Source: a virus
Strand: one strand, 5' to 3'
Length of the DNA stretch: 25,911 nt
Virus record (IMG/VR): IMGVR_UViG_3300009508_001796
Location: 1 to 25,911 of that record
In this document: piece after piece, positions 9,401-14,900 of the stretch
Numbering within the stretch: position 1 is the first letter of the stretch
How the letters are laid out: each line of letters starts with the position of its first letter
Notes under the pieces: generated by a model
What the model saw: only the letters and a program-made list of their open reading frames with translations
Told to the model about the DNA's origin: nothing
Database searches by the model: none
Position numbers and translations under genes: made by a program

Positions 9401-9480
9401 AGAAATTTGCAGAAAAAGTAAAAGCTGCGGTATTGCAAGTAATACAACAAGAAAAAAGAGTAGGCGGTTCCTTGAGGTAA
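1..9480 (+). CDS. Giant phage tail tape measure protein with N-terminal multi-domain region (5' end outside window)
   Basis: This is the tail-length ruler, which fills the tail tube and is expelled on infection (family role of lambda gpH-type proteins). A GTG at 91 could start it, but the frame is open to base 1 with a domain already under way, so I treat it as 5'-truncated; residues are counted from base 1. Residues ~1-145 are GNAT-like. Residues 149-1160 hold six G-[HFV]-[VI]-P-N-[FY] motifs between blocks I do not recognise. From ~1160 on it is helical and Lys/Glu/Gln-rich, with Gly/Ala-rich hydrophobic stretches near 1561-1577, 1612-1635 and 1820-1870. The C-terminus has two VPAML-x-GGEYV motifs (2821, 3059), a type common at tape measure C-termini. 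At over 3,150 residues it is several times longer than lambda gpH (about 850). The ruler role is inferred from size, composition, C-terminal motifs and the lambda-like gene order downstream; there is no catalytic proof for the front part. Confidence 0.88.
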   Translation, partial: ARIPAKYKTQVRDDGPSEYGPPKQVYFESSVGGKNFATSHVIDIADFKDPNKRALQVIMTSEANPSLRGKGYGKDLYEHMAEYSRKNGYTGLYGDIGTSISAMRVVDSIAKGKKFKVEKAGDLQFRKDIGEKNGMWGGENYTYKISNQGHVPNYGLGNLFRRQKPKTSDRDFLGKGLGAAGKLISTPFKDIGSLLKGGYNIADKGGDLIRRGIIGTAKGGYNAYTNIFEAGKHGLGKGFDLMKKFPRATLYGGGGGLGYKFQDQIMGAVGKYGPKALEMGGKLGKGVLDVFQNPTSHIDLISAVLGGALPASVLGLTLADDILRMNKTRKDNKVGSDLKAKGKHRGNLRIRDLPDDLQKVAIGMLRVKGGPNNFGSANNVPKAMLEKIGMSGGHIPNFARRGKGLPSQMNSDDKAMNTWLDEMNASLRNPGPKKYFTPKVSSGRSVGKRFRDLSPSMMEKAAMMYWKSGYMKPDRPIPPHLFPHTLIPKNMFGSLRIDKPGKWDMSTSEGFVPNFGMRLNANKIKSIGQGKIHSNKFDDTIGMKELDNILTTGLFKSLNYTSKAGNDLTYKNARWGVNKYKKGAPPPGNYVSYGEMDKATGTRSMWIGSTGEGADAFRKLKLNRIQSVVSQGKHLKVDPNMANSGFVPNYSAFHYDKNLPMSMPRTGDRISFLKALEFMPEQKLKQAMKMYVKEGIFDFKGSYPGMSMKDFQSNFPKGSSNTLGLDYLSNKRQGEILQNPDVMKSFFRYITGKSTSIGIESALTADEKKHFMSKHGMIPRVKSIDDGLIPGQKKKDRLSLIREDFLTAGASSPGSKSGSVQGYIQKAFKQTRGSGHVLDPSFRMNIPMAHLIRQNEAMAPKIPLGLPFDPERNLSNLDKRKRLFHNLSRSNPDVLTALSRLGNPGNPRAPGGSGGLALGSQYIDKDGNLKTVNNKFGATSGRFRGDEAITRRAVDSGLLRDIIGINQGASFGNSTGMSARDAVLGSALGKGGIASIKAQDLMEKENYSARRAATLAGVESDRINKIYKDLFEKKKQTGAPRGSGFDRNLFSQPLSARTRRKFGLKGDGHIPNYSLFGPGARDVLSTKPEFTNAVSNAVSREASFGVTPKVVTAPSLKSLTNPGLAVVNNEQEGGKLANARKLHGRLNPRQGSSKGVIPNYATPLTAQDFLANKRMAYKTNESMGLKSMEKSFYNASQAIDAATASSKKLKAEMQKAAISFGNTAKSAKEAEVRTQSSRGNLSDRNKGFARQLFRNDAAQAMMKDSRVGPLMSSVMSGGKLNEDMLKEKMVTAKASGDNTTLRALQNLNKTLDKSAKASMNSPKFLGQQLGSGIANQAAMNKVSDRVFGTKGYSKSDLNKVFLRDYLGQKGVNTEGMGTKAMNSVMMAGGRGAASDFSKFAASAGVTSSSGVLARGGLMKGEFGKLTTDQKGVRTTSTGFTRDLKSLEKAVADGNKKQIKSLTKGLQKEAARIAANPAAFKRLEAVRKEVVNAAQQQRAQPSGFAAKAQSHLARGNNIRAGFFGGMSGQGGMGSGIANRAGGLVTRGKGALGSFGKMGGMGGQLGLGLSFALPMLAGMVSPTRARDERATFNQQSGNFEITEGGDKERMSSTMMGAGIGALFGLPGMLVGAAIGFVSSSKKMTLSIDEIVQKQEKQLQLLSRSVQAGTQLEGLMGTRATAFGQGDEQGLKRIDAAINATLGQIADVEVFDEMSNAMGNADAMKNLNKRLQDRLSIDASIQNFSVATKNKDSKSQGLAFGNIVAQQISSGLLKEDKFKDAIAGIRNQRKELSSKGLLRTPEELEGIKRRASGDVGTFEGLGGWGLGIGAGIGLAVVGALAAIPTFGASLGLTAVGATMAAGASAGYAVGQYGEQEIAKTELEIIRDQEADAAQHLGKLAEAAALTDRQFQSLIAAYNKGDQSFDALLKSTEKTVEANLKMRKESEKLSGRIFNLDKAFATTIANLKQEAQIKSIRSAGVGQRQNSAIRFSSQFSGFQGSDIQKRMSRRTISSTEALRSSQIEANDLNSRAGFATKFQQKLKGTNLQITQQAAILNKVATEGFQVLRDQLNSGKITGTMDILGGAETPEARLEQINKMRKSFIGTPNGIRNNLKNRDDMSELRDLVALSDEQINKLTIKLADAAKAGVGGKFAQGAEFNLDFEKQTDDATIKVIQDIISVIDRQKELELEKIKVQQEALILQESQNIISARINELMTTQSMRMSFNASKEDNTIARAQAKSKLTQANLNFEKDGIFRSGSTRQENRRQTDIQEKIFKEQESIQGKELAARAKMEIRRLLSDQKVIFALNNLGSAVKDLLEPLTGKNPPNLDKKINLGLNETGLLKKKEAISKRTNIQKELNSSQKKANDTGSRKQFLGDMLNVDKQAFAKAEERYEAGKGQAIGPRRVTDLKTEMDKAEKDLKNTQAKLNASRVIDTSAREEVLRNKKKLRDAQKQVERVSTDPANQKVITLKDVQAEVDKVTREMMNPNGGINFKSTDAFAGKVEAISLDSMGLENSKNKLKELKTMSAKGGDSGEQLELQIDTAIEGIEALIIAEDAFKKANNLTLKNTNLKNKVADFRVMSGSRGSINRLNDLRDMDNVSAGRISSIDRIAKQAEAEKAFKVLQNDPGASRLEVQNARLAAGRQSIGTVKQRSSLIQMNKDFVSETKNFSDSAIGSEERRKAAEAMVSLEEQIVELTGQMERVTPRDGGFGNEFRTNMNLGLGQGFAALDSQAESIYVKLGQDLPFAFRDGLTSAMTLALNKADDLSGKIKEIGISLLQMVQQAFLQSASSRLVGGMQGLFGLGKAEGGYVSGGSGVRDDVPAMLMGGEYVIKKSAVQRYGSDFLNKLNNGEISGYAKGGPVSLSMSSPRAAVREAVVDESKYGDITTYKTKSADTGMDSRLSGYARANDRTIQEYFDEQENQFRQDLQTVKQRKSRDENYQRARTQKRKAWQGALLGIAGGVALSKGMDWYKNTDFSKSRARKGVTSQMDKKGFVNTKGNSIGKVYQNPDDVYSAKSFINRMAKQNPTQAAIAAQESGIKTSISKSGRVIYNSSGGKVPAMLQGGEYVMNPSAVNKYGSSTMSKINNGTLNTGSSGSSAQGVNNNNEVNINVNVDSSGSAKTSSGGSSPENPKKFAEKVKAAVLQVIQQEKRVGGSLR
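445..3480 (+). repeat. Six dispersed G-[HFV]-[VI]-P-N-[FY] linker motifs in the tape measure N-terminal region
   Basis: Copies lie at bases 445-462 (GHVPNY), 1177-1194 (GHIPNF), 1528-1545 (GFVPNF), 1933-1950 (GFVPNY), 3202-3219 (GHIPNY) and 3463-3480 (GVIPNY), i.e. visible residues 149, 393, 510, 645, 1068 and 1155. The codons differ between copies (cct/cca, aat throughout, ttc/ttt/tat/tac), so the protein motif rather than the DNA is conserved. Intervals are 244, 117, 135, 423 and 87 residues. A decayed copy (H-G-M-I-P-R) may sit near base 2323. The motif does not recur in the ~2,000-residue ruler part. A linker, docking peptide or protease site is possible; none is proven. Confidence 0.85.
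8422..9270 (+). repeat. Duplicated C-terminal tape-measure motif (GG-x-VPAML-x-GGEYV-x-x-x-AV-x-x-YG)
   Basis: Two copies of a ~35-residue element occur, starting near bases 8422 and 9160. Both contain V-P-A-M-L-[MQ]-G-G-E-Y-V, then S-A-V-[QN]-[RK]-Y-G-S, then L/I-N-N-G. Similar 'VPALLTPGEFVI' elements are common near the C-terminus of phage tape measure proteins. About 240 residues separate the copies; between them are a charged coiled-coil-like segment and a short hydrophobic stretch (GALLGIAGGVAL). The duplication may mark a doubled tip-docking element. Confidence 0.75.
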
Positions 9481-9481
9481 A

Positions 9482-10306
9482 ATGAAAGGCTTGGTTTATA
9501 CTGAAGATCAGGGCTTCGTGATTGATGGCACAAAATTATCTGGGGTATCTTCTGTAAGGGGTAATTATTCGATACCAACTCAAGAGAATTTATTTTTAGG
9601 ATACGAGGGAGATCCAAATTTAATACAAAATGCTCCTGGTAGGGCTAATTTTTCTTTCGAGAAACAGATGTTGACATCTGACGAAGAGATAACTGACTTA
9701 GTTACTGGCTCAGGATTTGGAGGAGCAGTTTTATATAATAATAGGAAATTAGCTTTTAATAGTGGATTTCTATCTTCTTATTCTGCTTCATTTCAAGTTG
9801 ATGAGATACCGTCTTCTTCAATATCTTTTGATGTGTATGGCGATATGGGGCCTAATGTGGTTTTTAGCAACACACGAGAGCAACAGGGGCCATTTGTCCC
9901 TGCGTCTAGTGGTATAATGATAAATTGCGATGGAAGGCAAACTAATAGAGTTACAAGCTTTTCTTACTCTATTTCATTAGAAAATAAACCAGCATTTAAA
10001 ATAGGGAGTTTTTATCCATGTGAAGTTTTAAGAATGACTCCTTATAGATGTAACTTCGCAGTTAATATAGAAGTTGATGATTATGAATCTAGAGATCTTT
10101 ATGGTTATATAAAAACAGGAATACATGAGAAAAATATAGAAATTTCTTTATCAGATAAGTGTGACATTAATAAAAAAATTATATATAATCTAAGCGGAGC
10201 TAAATTAACTTCTGAAGTTTTATCTGCATCTACGGAAAATTCAGTAACTGTATCTCTCAGTTATTCTTTGTCTACCCATAACCCACCGAGTATAAGATAT
10301 ATATGA
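9482..10306 (+). CDS. Putative tail structural protein, paralogue 1 of a tandem pair
   Basis: 274 residues, beta-rich, with no signal peptide or membrane segment; I do not recognise a named family. It starts one base after the tape measure stop, with a good GAGG ribosome site at 9474-9477 four bases before ATG. It shares a clear pattern with the next gene: a Y-S-x-x-x-[FI] strand, then [FI]-[SN]-Y-S-[IV]-x-x-E-x-x-P-x-[FY]-x-I-G-S-x-[FY]-x-C-x-V (here residues 160-182). The position between the tape measure and the gpM-like gene suggests a distal tail or tip structural role, possibly a tail-tube-like beta sandwich, but this is inferred from context only. Confidence 0.85.
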   Translation: MKGLVYTEDQGFVIDGTKLSGVSSVRGNYSIPTQENLFLGYEGDPNLIQNAPGRANFSFEKQMLTSDEEITDLVTGSGFGGAVLYNNRKLAFNSGFLSSYSASFQVDEIPSSSISFDVYGDMGPNVVFSNTREQQGPFVPASSGIMINCDGRQTNRVTSFSYSISLENKPAFKIGSFYPCEVLRMTPYRCNFAVNIEVDDYESRDLYGYIKTGIHEKNIEISLSDKCDINKKIIYNLSGAKLTSEVLSASTENSVTVSLSYSLSTHNPPSIRYI

Positions 10307-11070
10307 GTAAGTATATAAAATATAACGAATGCTTGGTCGAGATCAATGGCAAGAAAATGCTCGGTTTATCTGCGGATTTAAACGCTGATGCCTCCTTGGC
10401 TCCTAGTAAACCAATAGAGGTTAACTCTGTGGATTATAGGGCTAATGCAGCATTGAGTGCATCGTTGAATGTTAGTTATTATGTGACTGGTCTAGAAGAT
10501 CATATATCATCACTCACTGGAGACCATTCATGCAGCGGATCTTTTGGTGGAATTAAGTTTTCTGGAGCATATCTAAATAAATATTCTGTAGATATTGAGC
10601 CTTATGTGCCAGTTGTCTTTTCGGCGAATTTCTCTATATTTAGCGGTTACGATGAAAGCTCTATAACTCCAGATTCTTTTTCTGGAAATGCATTAGACTT
10701 CGCCAACGGGGCTTATACTGATATTAATAATATAGATTCAATTAATGTCGGTATTGATTACCCTGTTTCAATAAATTATTCCGTTGATTGTGAAAGAGTG
10801 CCGAGTTATGAAATAGGAAGTGAATTCGCTTGCGGTGTTAGGTATGGAACGGTCACAAAAAGCCTTTCTATAGACGGCGAAAACATAGGATCTTTTATTG
10901 ATTTTTCAGGAAAGAATATAGCTAAGGTTTCATTAACCCCCAAATCAATGAATAACTCCAGAAGGGGCGAGGTAATAGAGTGTGAGGGGGTGATATATTC
11001 CCAGAACCTTTCGGTATCAAAGGGAGATGTCTTAGGTGGATCAATTAGCATAACAGAGAGGGTTAGATAA
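10303..11070 (+). CDS. Putative tail structural protein, paralogue 2 of a tandem pair
   Basis: 255 residues, beta-rich. Its ATG overlaps the previous stop by four bases (ATGA), a sign of translational coupling; no strong ribosome site is visible, which fits reinitiation. Residues 157-179 carry the paralogue signature (N-Y-S-V-x-x-E-x-x-P-x-Y-E-I-G-S-x-F-x-C-x-V). The N-terminus also aligns in style: E-I-N-G-K-K-M-L-G-L-S here against V-I-D-G-T-K-L-S-G-V-S in the neighbour. Sequence divergence is large, so the duplication is old. Function is unknown; a tail-tip ring or tube component is the likeliest reading from position. The two proteins may assemble together as alternating subunits. Confidence 0.85.
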   Translation: MSKYIKYNECLVEINGKKMLGLSADLNADASLAPSKPIEVNSVDYRANAALSASLNVSYYVTGLEDHISSLTGDHSCSGSFGGIKFSGAYLNKYSVDIEPYVPVVFSANFSIFSGYDESSITPDSFSGNALDFANGAYTDINNIDSINVGIDYPVSINYSVDCERVPSYEIGSEFACGVRYGTVTKSLSIDGENIGSFIDFSGKNIAKVSLTPKSMNNSRRGEVIECEGVIYSQNLSVSKGDVLGGSISITERVR

Positions 11071-12791
11071 TGGCACATACTGTAAATTTTATAAACAATG
11101 TCGGAGCAGGGACTCCTGGCGGAGTTATAAACGACAGCTCTTTACTTAGACTTAAGCTTCTTGATTCGTCTTGGAATGTTATTCAAGAATTATCAATCGG
11201 GCAAACATCCACAACTGTTGGAGCTAACTGGGCATATTCTAGATTAACTCATCCAAATGGACAACACATAGACTCATTATTAATAACTAACACGACAGAT
11301 GCTGGTTGGGGACCTCTTTTAAATGGAACAATGACGAATTACCTTGGATGGAGTGCTAGGCATACATTTGGATCTGAGCCAGACTCAGTCTGGAATATTG
11401 AAGCTAGGAGTATTAGCGATGCTGATATAGTAACATTCGACGTGGACCCTTCTTATGGTGGAGTTTTTTCTACCAGCAGATTTGCATTAGTAACCATGCA
11501 GGTTATTCCTGATGACAATATTGGTGTGTCGCCATTGTTTAACCAATCATTATCTGAAAATGTTCATAAGTATGTGAAAGTTGAGCCAGCAAGAATGAAA
11601 AGCTTACACTTCAGGATGCTATCTACTAATGCGACTAATTTTAGAATCAAAAAAATAAAGATTGAGAATTTAGCGCTTGGAACATCAGTAATTAAAACCA
11701 TAACTTCTGGTTGGGAGAGCGATGGAAGTAGTTATATCCTTACTGAGACCGCTTCCTTTTGGGGTGCGTCGAGGAATAATTGGAGATTTACACTCCTGGA
11801 AGTTGAGGCTAAACCTGCTACGATTAGCCCTAGAGATATATGCGACGAGTCTTTTCAAAGCGGAAAATTTTGGGATTTAAAAAAATCTTACTTTGATGAA
11901 AGCGTTAATTCGGCAGGGGGGTTTTACAATAATTTCGAACAATTCTCAAGTGGTATAAGAACCGATTCAACTTTAAAAAACTTCACATATGAGAGCCCAT
12001 TTAATTATATTCCGTCTTATGGTTCATCTGTAGATATATCTTTTGATAATGACATTATTGAATACGGCGAAAGTTATTCATCTTTTGATCCTGTACACTT
12101 AAATAATATTAGATTCTCTATGAATTTAAATTTTACAGATAAATCAGACGAGCAAGCCAGTGGTATATCGACATACATTGAAAATGCTGGTAGTCACGGG
12201 AAGTTTCCTTATCAAGTTAAAGATAGAATAGGTCTGACTAATCAAGAGGCTTATAAATCATTATATTCTGTTCCTCCATATTTCGTACAAGATTTTAGAT
12301 GTGAAAGTTTGAATGTTGATAAAAAATTCAAAGATAATAATGATGTAAGCATGTTTTTAGTTAATGAAAACTTGTCTATTTTTTCTATGAAAAATATATT
12401 GGAAATGCCTTGCATGCCAGAATCGCAAAGACAGATTATATCTGGAGCAAGATCAGCGGACTCCTTAGGAATAAAACCGTCCCATTCATTACCTATAACA
12501 ACCAATTTGAAATCCCAAAGATTCGCATCGAGAAATTCTAGAAATTTTACTGAAAGTGATGGAATAAATTCCTTGGCCAATTCCTATGACTTAACGTATA
12601 ATAATTTAAATAACGAGGAATTATTAGAGGTTCTCAATTTTTATGTTTATAGAATGGGTGTTAAAAAATTTAATTTTAAAATAAAAGAGCCTTATGTGAA
12701 GGAAGGTACATTTTTATGTAGAGGAGTTAATCACAACTATGTTTTCAAAAACAACCATACAGTAAGAGTTAAGATATTGGAAGTTTTTTAA
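11070..12791 (+). CDS. Large minor tail protein with two gpM-like (phage minor tail) domains
   Basis: 573 residues; lambda gpM has about 109. ATG overlaps the previous stop by one base (TAATG) and has a strong AGAGAGGG site at 11055-11062. Residues 1-240 are a beta-rich region I do not recognise. Residues ~346-438 (N-L-N-F-T-D-K-S-D-E-Q-A then F-P-Y, F-x-C-E-S, ending N-L-S-I-F) and 482-573 (R-x-F-x-E-S-D-G-I-N, then N-N-E-E-L-L-E-V-L-x-F, G-V-K-K-F-x-F, F-L-C-R-G, ending I-L-E-V-F) both follow the gpM/distal-tail pattern: DxE/EE helix, F-x-F or F-x-Y strand, F-x-C strand. It sits in the M position of the M-L-K-I-J order and probably lies at the tube-tip junction. The gpM match is by pattern; the C-terminal copy is the better one. 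Confidence 0.72.
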   Translation: MAHTVNFINNVGAGTPGGVINDSSLLRLKLLDSSWNVIQELSIGQTSTTVGANWAYSRLTHPNGQHIDSLLITNTTDAGWGPLLNGTMTNYLGWSARHTFGSEPDSVWNIEARSISDADIVTFDVDPSYGGVFSTSRFALVTMQVIPDDNIGVSPLFNQSLSENVHKYVKVEPARMKSLHFRMLSTNATNFRIKKIKIENLALGTSVIKTITSGWESDGSSYILTETASFWGASRNNWRFTLLEVEAKPATISPRDICDESFQSGKFWDLKKSYFDESVNSAGGFYNNFEQFSSGIRTDSTLKNFTYESPFNYIPSYGSSVDISFDNDIIEYGESYSSFDPVHLNNIRFSMNLNFTDKSDEQASGISTYIENAGSHGKFPYQVKDRIGLTNQEAYKSLYSVPPYFVQDFRCESLNVDKKFKDNNDVSMFLVNENLSIFSMKNILEMPCMPESQRQIISGARSADSLGIKPSHSLPITTNLKSQRFASRNSRNFTESDGINSLANSYDLTYNNLNNEELLEVLNFYVYRMGVKKFNFKIKEPYVKEGTFLCRGVNHNYVFKNNHTVRVKILEVF

Positions 12792-12813
12792 AAAAAATTT
12801 AAAATATAATTGA
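12792..12813 (+). promoter_or_regulatory. A/T-only spacer with a TATAAT box before the gpL-like gene
   Basis: This 22-base gap is almost all A and T and contains TATAAT at 12805-12810, three bases before the ATG at 12814. There is no Shine-Dalgarno sequence and no -35 hexamer. It could be a -10-only late promoter giving a near-leaderless transcript, but in DNA this AT-rich such a box is easily chance. Confidence 0.2.
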
Positions 12814-13722
12814 ATGACAAGTCGAAAAACAGAGAATATAAATAGAGAACTTTTCGGAAATGACCCGAATCTTTTAATAGATTTTTACACTATATACGAT
12901 ATACCTAATACTACTGATATCATTAGATTTCACGGAGGTGTTAGTGAAGTTAATAAAAACATTATATTTAGCGGGAATGTTTATAAGTATTTACCTTTTG
13001 AAGCTGAAGGGTTTGATTTAAAAACGAGTGGATCTTTAGCTAGACCCTCCTTGAAATTAATTAACTTAAAAGGTTTCTTCTCTGGTTATATAAAAGATAA
13101 GGAAGACTTATTGGGAGCGAAAGTAAGAAGAGAAAGAACTTTTTTAAGGTTTTTGGATAAAGATAATTTTATAAATTATGATAAGGATATAGATTATTGG
13201 AACTCTCTTGGGATCAATCCTGACCCGACTTCAAAGCTTGAAGATCAAAACTGGATAATTAATAGAAAGTCATCTGAAAATAAAATATTTGTTGAGTATG
13301 AGTTGATTTCACCTTTAGACCTAGAAAATTTAAAAGTACCTAGGAGGCAGGTTATAAACAATTATTGCTTCTGGAAGTATAGAGGAGAGAGCTGCGGTTA
13401 CTCTGGGCCTCCTGTAGCTGATGCTAACGACGCTTTGTTTACATCGGTTTTAAATGACAGGGGGCAATGGCAAGAATCTATAGCTTATGCAAAAGGAGAT
13501 TTTGTTTATGTCGAGGTTACCGAAGGGAGTAAATTAAGGAAGGTTTTTTATATTTGTGTGTCAGATAACAATTCCGATTCAGAAAACAGACCCACCGTGA
13601 GTACTGAGTTTTGGGCTGCAGACGAATGCTCCAAAAAATTAAAGGGATGCAAGTTTAGGTTTAAGGGGGATGATGGGGAGCATTTGCCGTTTGGAGGGTT
13701 CCCAGGAAGCAGAATTTTTTAA
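12814..13722 (+). CDS. gpL-like minor tail/tip protein with a CBM-like insertion between iron-sulphur cysteines
   Basis: 302 residues. Lambda gpL family proteins form part of the tail tip, and their C-terminal domain is reported to hold an iron-sulphur cluster on four cysteines. Here C185 and C194 (C-F-W-K-Y-R-G-E-S-C-G-Y-S-G-P) and C272 and C279 (E-C-S-K-K-L-K-G-C-K-x-R-F), then P-F-G-G-F-P near the C-terminus, match that layout. Between C194 and C272, residues ~219-267 form W-x5-Y-x2-G-D-x-V, then V-F-Y-I-C, then P and F-W, the pattern of small CBM5/12-type carbohydrate-binding modules. An R-R-x-V sequence precedes C185, as is common in this family. The gene lies between the gpM-like and gpK-like genes as in lambda. 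No clear ribosome site precedes the ATG. Family call is strong; the sugar-binding module is pattern-based. Confidence 0.88.
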   Translation: MTSRKTENINRELFGNDPNLLIDFYTIYDIPNTTDIIRFHGGVSEVNKNIIFSGNVYKYLPFEAEGFDLKTSGSLARPSLKLINLKGFFSGYIKDKEDLLGAKVRRERTFLRFLDKDNFINYDKDIDYWNSLGINPDPTSKLEDQNWIINRKSSENKIFVEYELISPLDLENLKVPRRQVINNYCFWKYRGESCGYSGPPVADANDALFTSVLNDRGQWQESIAYAKGDFVYVEVTEGSKLRKVFYICVSDNNSDSENRPTVSTEFWAADECSKKLKGCKFRFKGDDGEHLPFGGFPGSRIF

Positions 13723-14105
13723 TGAAAGAGGCTATAAAAAAACAATTTTCAGATTTTAAAAATGAAGAATGTGGTATAATTTATTTTGATAAAAAAGTAA
13801 AGTTAAAAAAGTGTGAAAATATAGCAAGTAGACGTTTTGAGAACTTCGAAATATCTATAAAGGATTACTTAGATTTGAAGAAAGAATTTCAAATTTTTGG
13901 TTTATATCATTCTCATATAGAATTTGACGAAAGCTTCTCTAGTAAGGATGTTATTCATTCTGAAGAATTAATGGTGCCCTATTTTGTTTATAGCTTTAAA
14001 ACTAAAAAGAGTAATTTATATATACCGAAAAGTTTAAATCTCAAAAAAGCGACAAAATCTCTTTGTAATTTTTTAAAAAGAATCAGGAAAGAATATGGTG
14101 TATAA
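13722..14105 (+). CDS. Stand-alone JAMM/MPN+ metalloprotease-like protein (N-terminal half of gpK)
   Basis: 127 residues. It shows the JAMM zinc motif: E16 before C-G-I-I, then H63-S-H65, S73-x-x-D76 with exactly seven residues between H65 and S73. Lambda gpK joins such a domain to an NlpC/P60 peptidase; here the protein ends soon after the JAMM core, so the NlpC/P60 half is absent and is not found elsewhere in the window. ATG overlaps the gpL-like stop by one base (TAATG). In lambda, gpK is needed for tip assembly and is not thought to remain in the virion. With all metal ligands present the enzyme is probably active, on an unknown isopeptide or peptide substrate. Lys-rich and very AT-rich. 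Confidence 0.85.
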   Translation: MKEAIKKQFSDFKNEECGIIYFDKKVKLKKCENIASRRFENFEISIKDYLDLKKEFQIFGLYHSHIEFDESFSSKDVIHSEELMVPYFVYSFKTKKSNLYIPKSLNLKKATKSLCNFLKRIRKEYGV

Positions 14106-14121
14106 TATTATAGGATAAAGG

Positions 14122-14898
14122 ATGAAAAAGGTATTTTTACACGGTTTCTTGGGAGATAAATTTGGAAAAGATTGGGAGTTTGAAATAAATAGCCCCAGTG
14201 AGATTTTTAGCGCTATAGATGCTAATTCTGAAAATTTTTTAAATGAAGTTATTAAGAAAGAGCAGCAAGGAGTTGTTTACAATATATTTATTGACAAAGC
14301 TCCTCTCTCTAGGGAGCAGGTTAGTTTGAGCCTGAGTAACGTCGATGAAATTCATGTGGTACCAGCCTTAAAAGGAGCAGGGTTTTTGGGGGATTTTTGG
14401 GACACAGATATGGGCAGGTATGGAACTTATACTACTGCAGGGGGGATGGGCCTGGAGTGGGCTGGTGGATTAGATTTTTTCCAAGACATATCTCTGGATT
14501 GGATTCCGTTCGTTGATGATTTTTCATTAGGGGATTTAATGATTGGGGTTGGGGAGTTCGCTCAAGAGATCGGTATAGCAATGATGTTGCAGGGAGCAAT
14601 TGAGGCATTGACTGACGAGCCAGAACACCCTGAGGTTGCGGACGAACAATCATCAAACCCATCAAGCTCTTCTTTTATTTTTTCTCAACCAGGAAATAAT
14701 GTTAAACAAGGAGTATCTGTTCCAGTGGGTTATGGTAGATTGAGGGTAGGCAGCAGTATGATTTCTTCGTCTGTTTTCAACTCTAGATTAGTCAAGTTTC
14801 CTTATATGGTGATTGATTCTATAGAGTCAGACTCTCCATCTGCCCCTGGGGGGAAAGTGAAATTGAAAACAGAAGCGGTTCAGCATCATAATATATAG
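14122..14898 (+). CDS. gpI-like tail assembly protein (ubiquitin-like N-terminus)
   Basis: 258 residues. Residues 1-85 fit the lambda gpI family beta-grasp pattern: K-V-F-L-H-G-F-L-G-x-x-F-G at the start, a helix, Y-N-I-F-I-D, and E-I-H-V-V-P-A-L-K-G-A-G at the end. Residues 86-165 are Gly-rich and hydrophobic. Residues 185-215 (F-I-F-S-Q-P-G-N-N, then Q-G-V-S-V-P-V-G-Y-G-R, V-G-S) are the C-terminal signature seen in many siphophage gpI proteins. AGGA at 14112-14115 lies six bases before ATG. In lambda gpI acts with gpJ and gpK in tip assembly; pairing of a ubiquitin-like protein with a JAMM protein next door is the usual arrangement. A six-G run at 14440-14445 lies in the Gly-rich part but the frame stays intact. 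Confidence 0.85.
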   Translation: MKKVFLHGFLGDKFGKDWEFEINSPSEIFSAIDANSENFLNEVIKKEQQGVVYNIFIDKAPLSREQVSLSLSNVDEIHVVPALKGAGFLGDFWDTDMGRYGTYTTAGGMGLEWAGGLDFFQDISLDWIPFVDDFSLGDLMIGVGEFAQEIGIAMMLQGAIEALTDEPEHPEVADEQSSNPSSSSFIFSQPGNNVKQGVSVPVGYGRLRVGSSMISSSVFNSRLVKFPYMVIDSIESDSPSAPGGKVKLKTEAVQHHNI

Positions 14899-14900
14899 TA

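Noticed and set aside
14434-14453. Programmed frameshift at the six-G run in the gpI-like gene
   Set aside because: The zero frame reads through to the conserved V-P-V-G-Y-G-R signature, so no shift is needed; a +1 or -1 product has no support.
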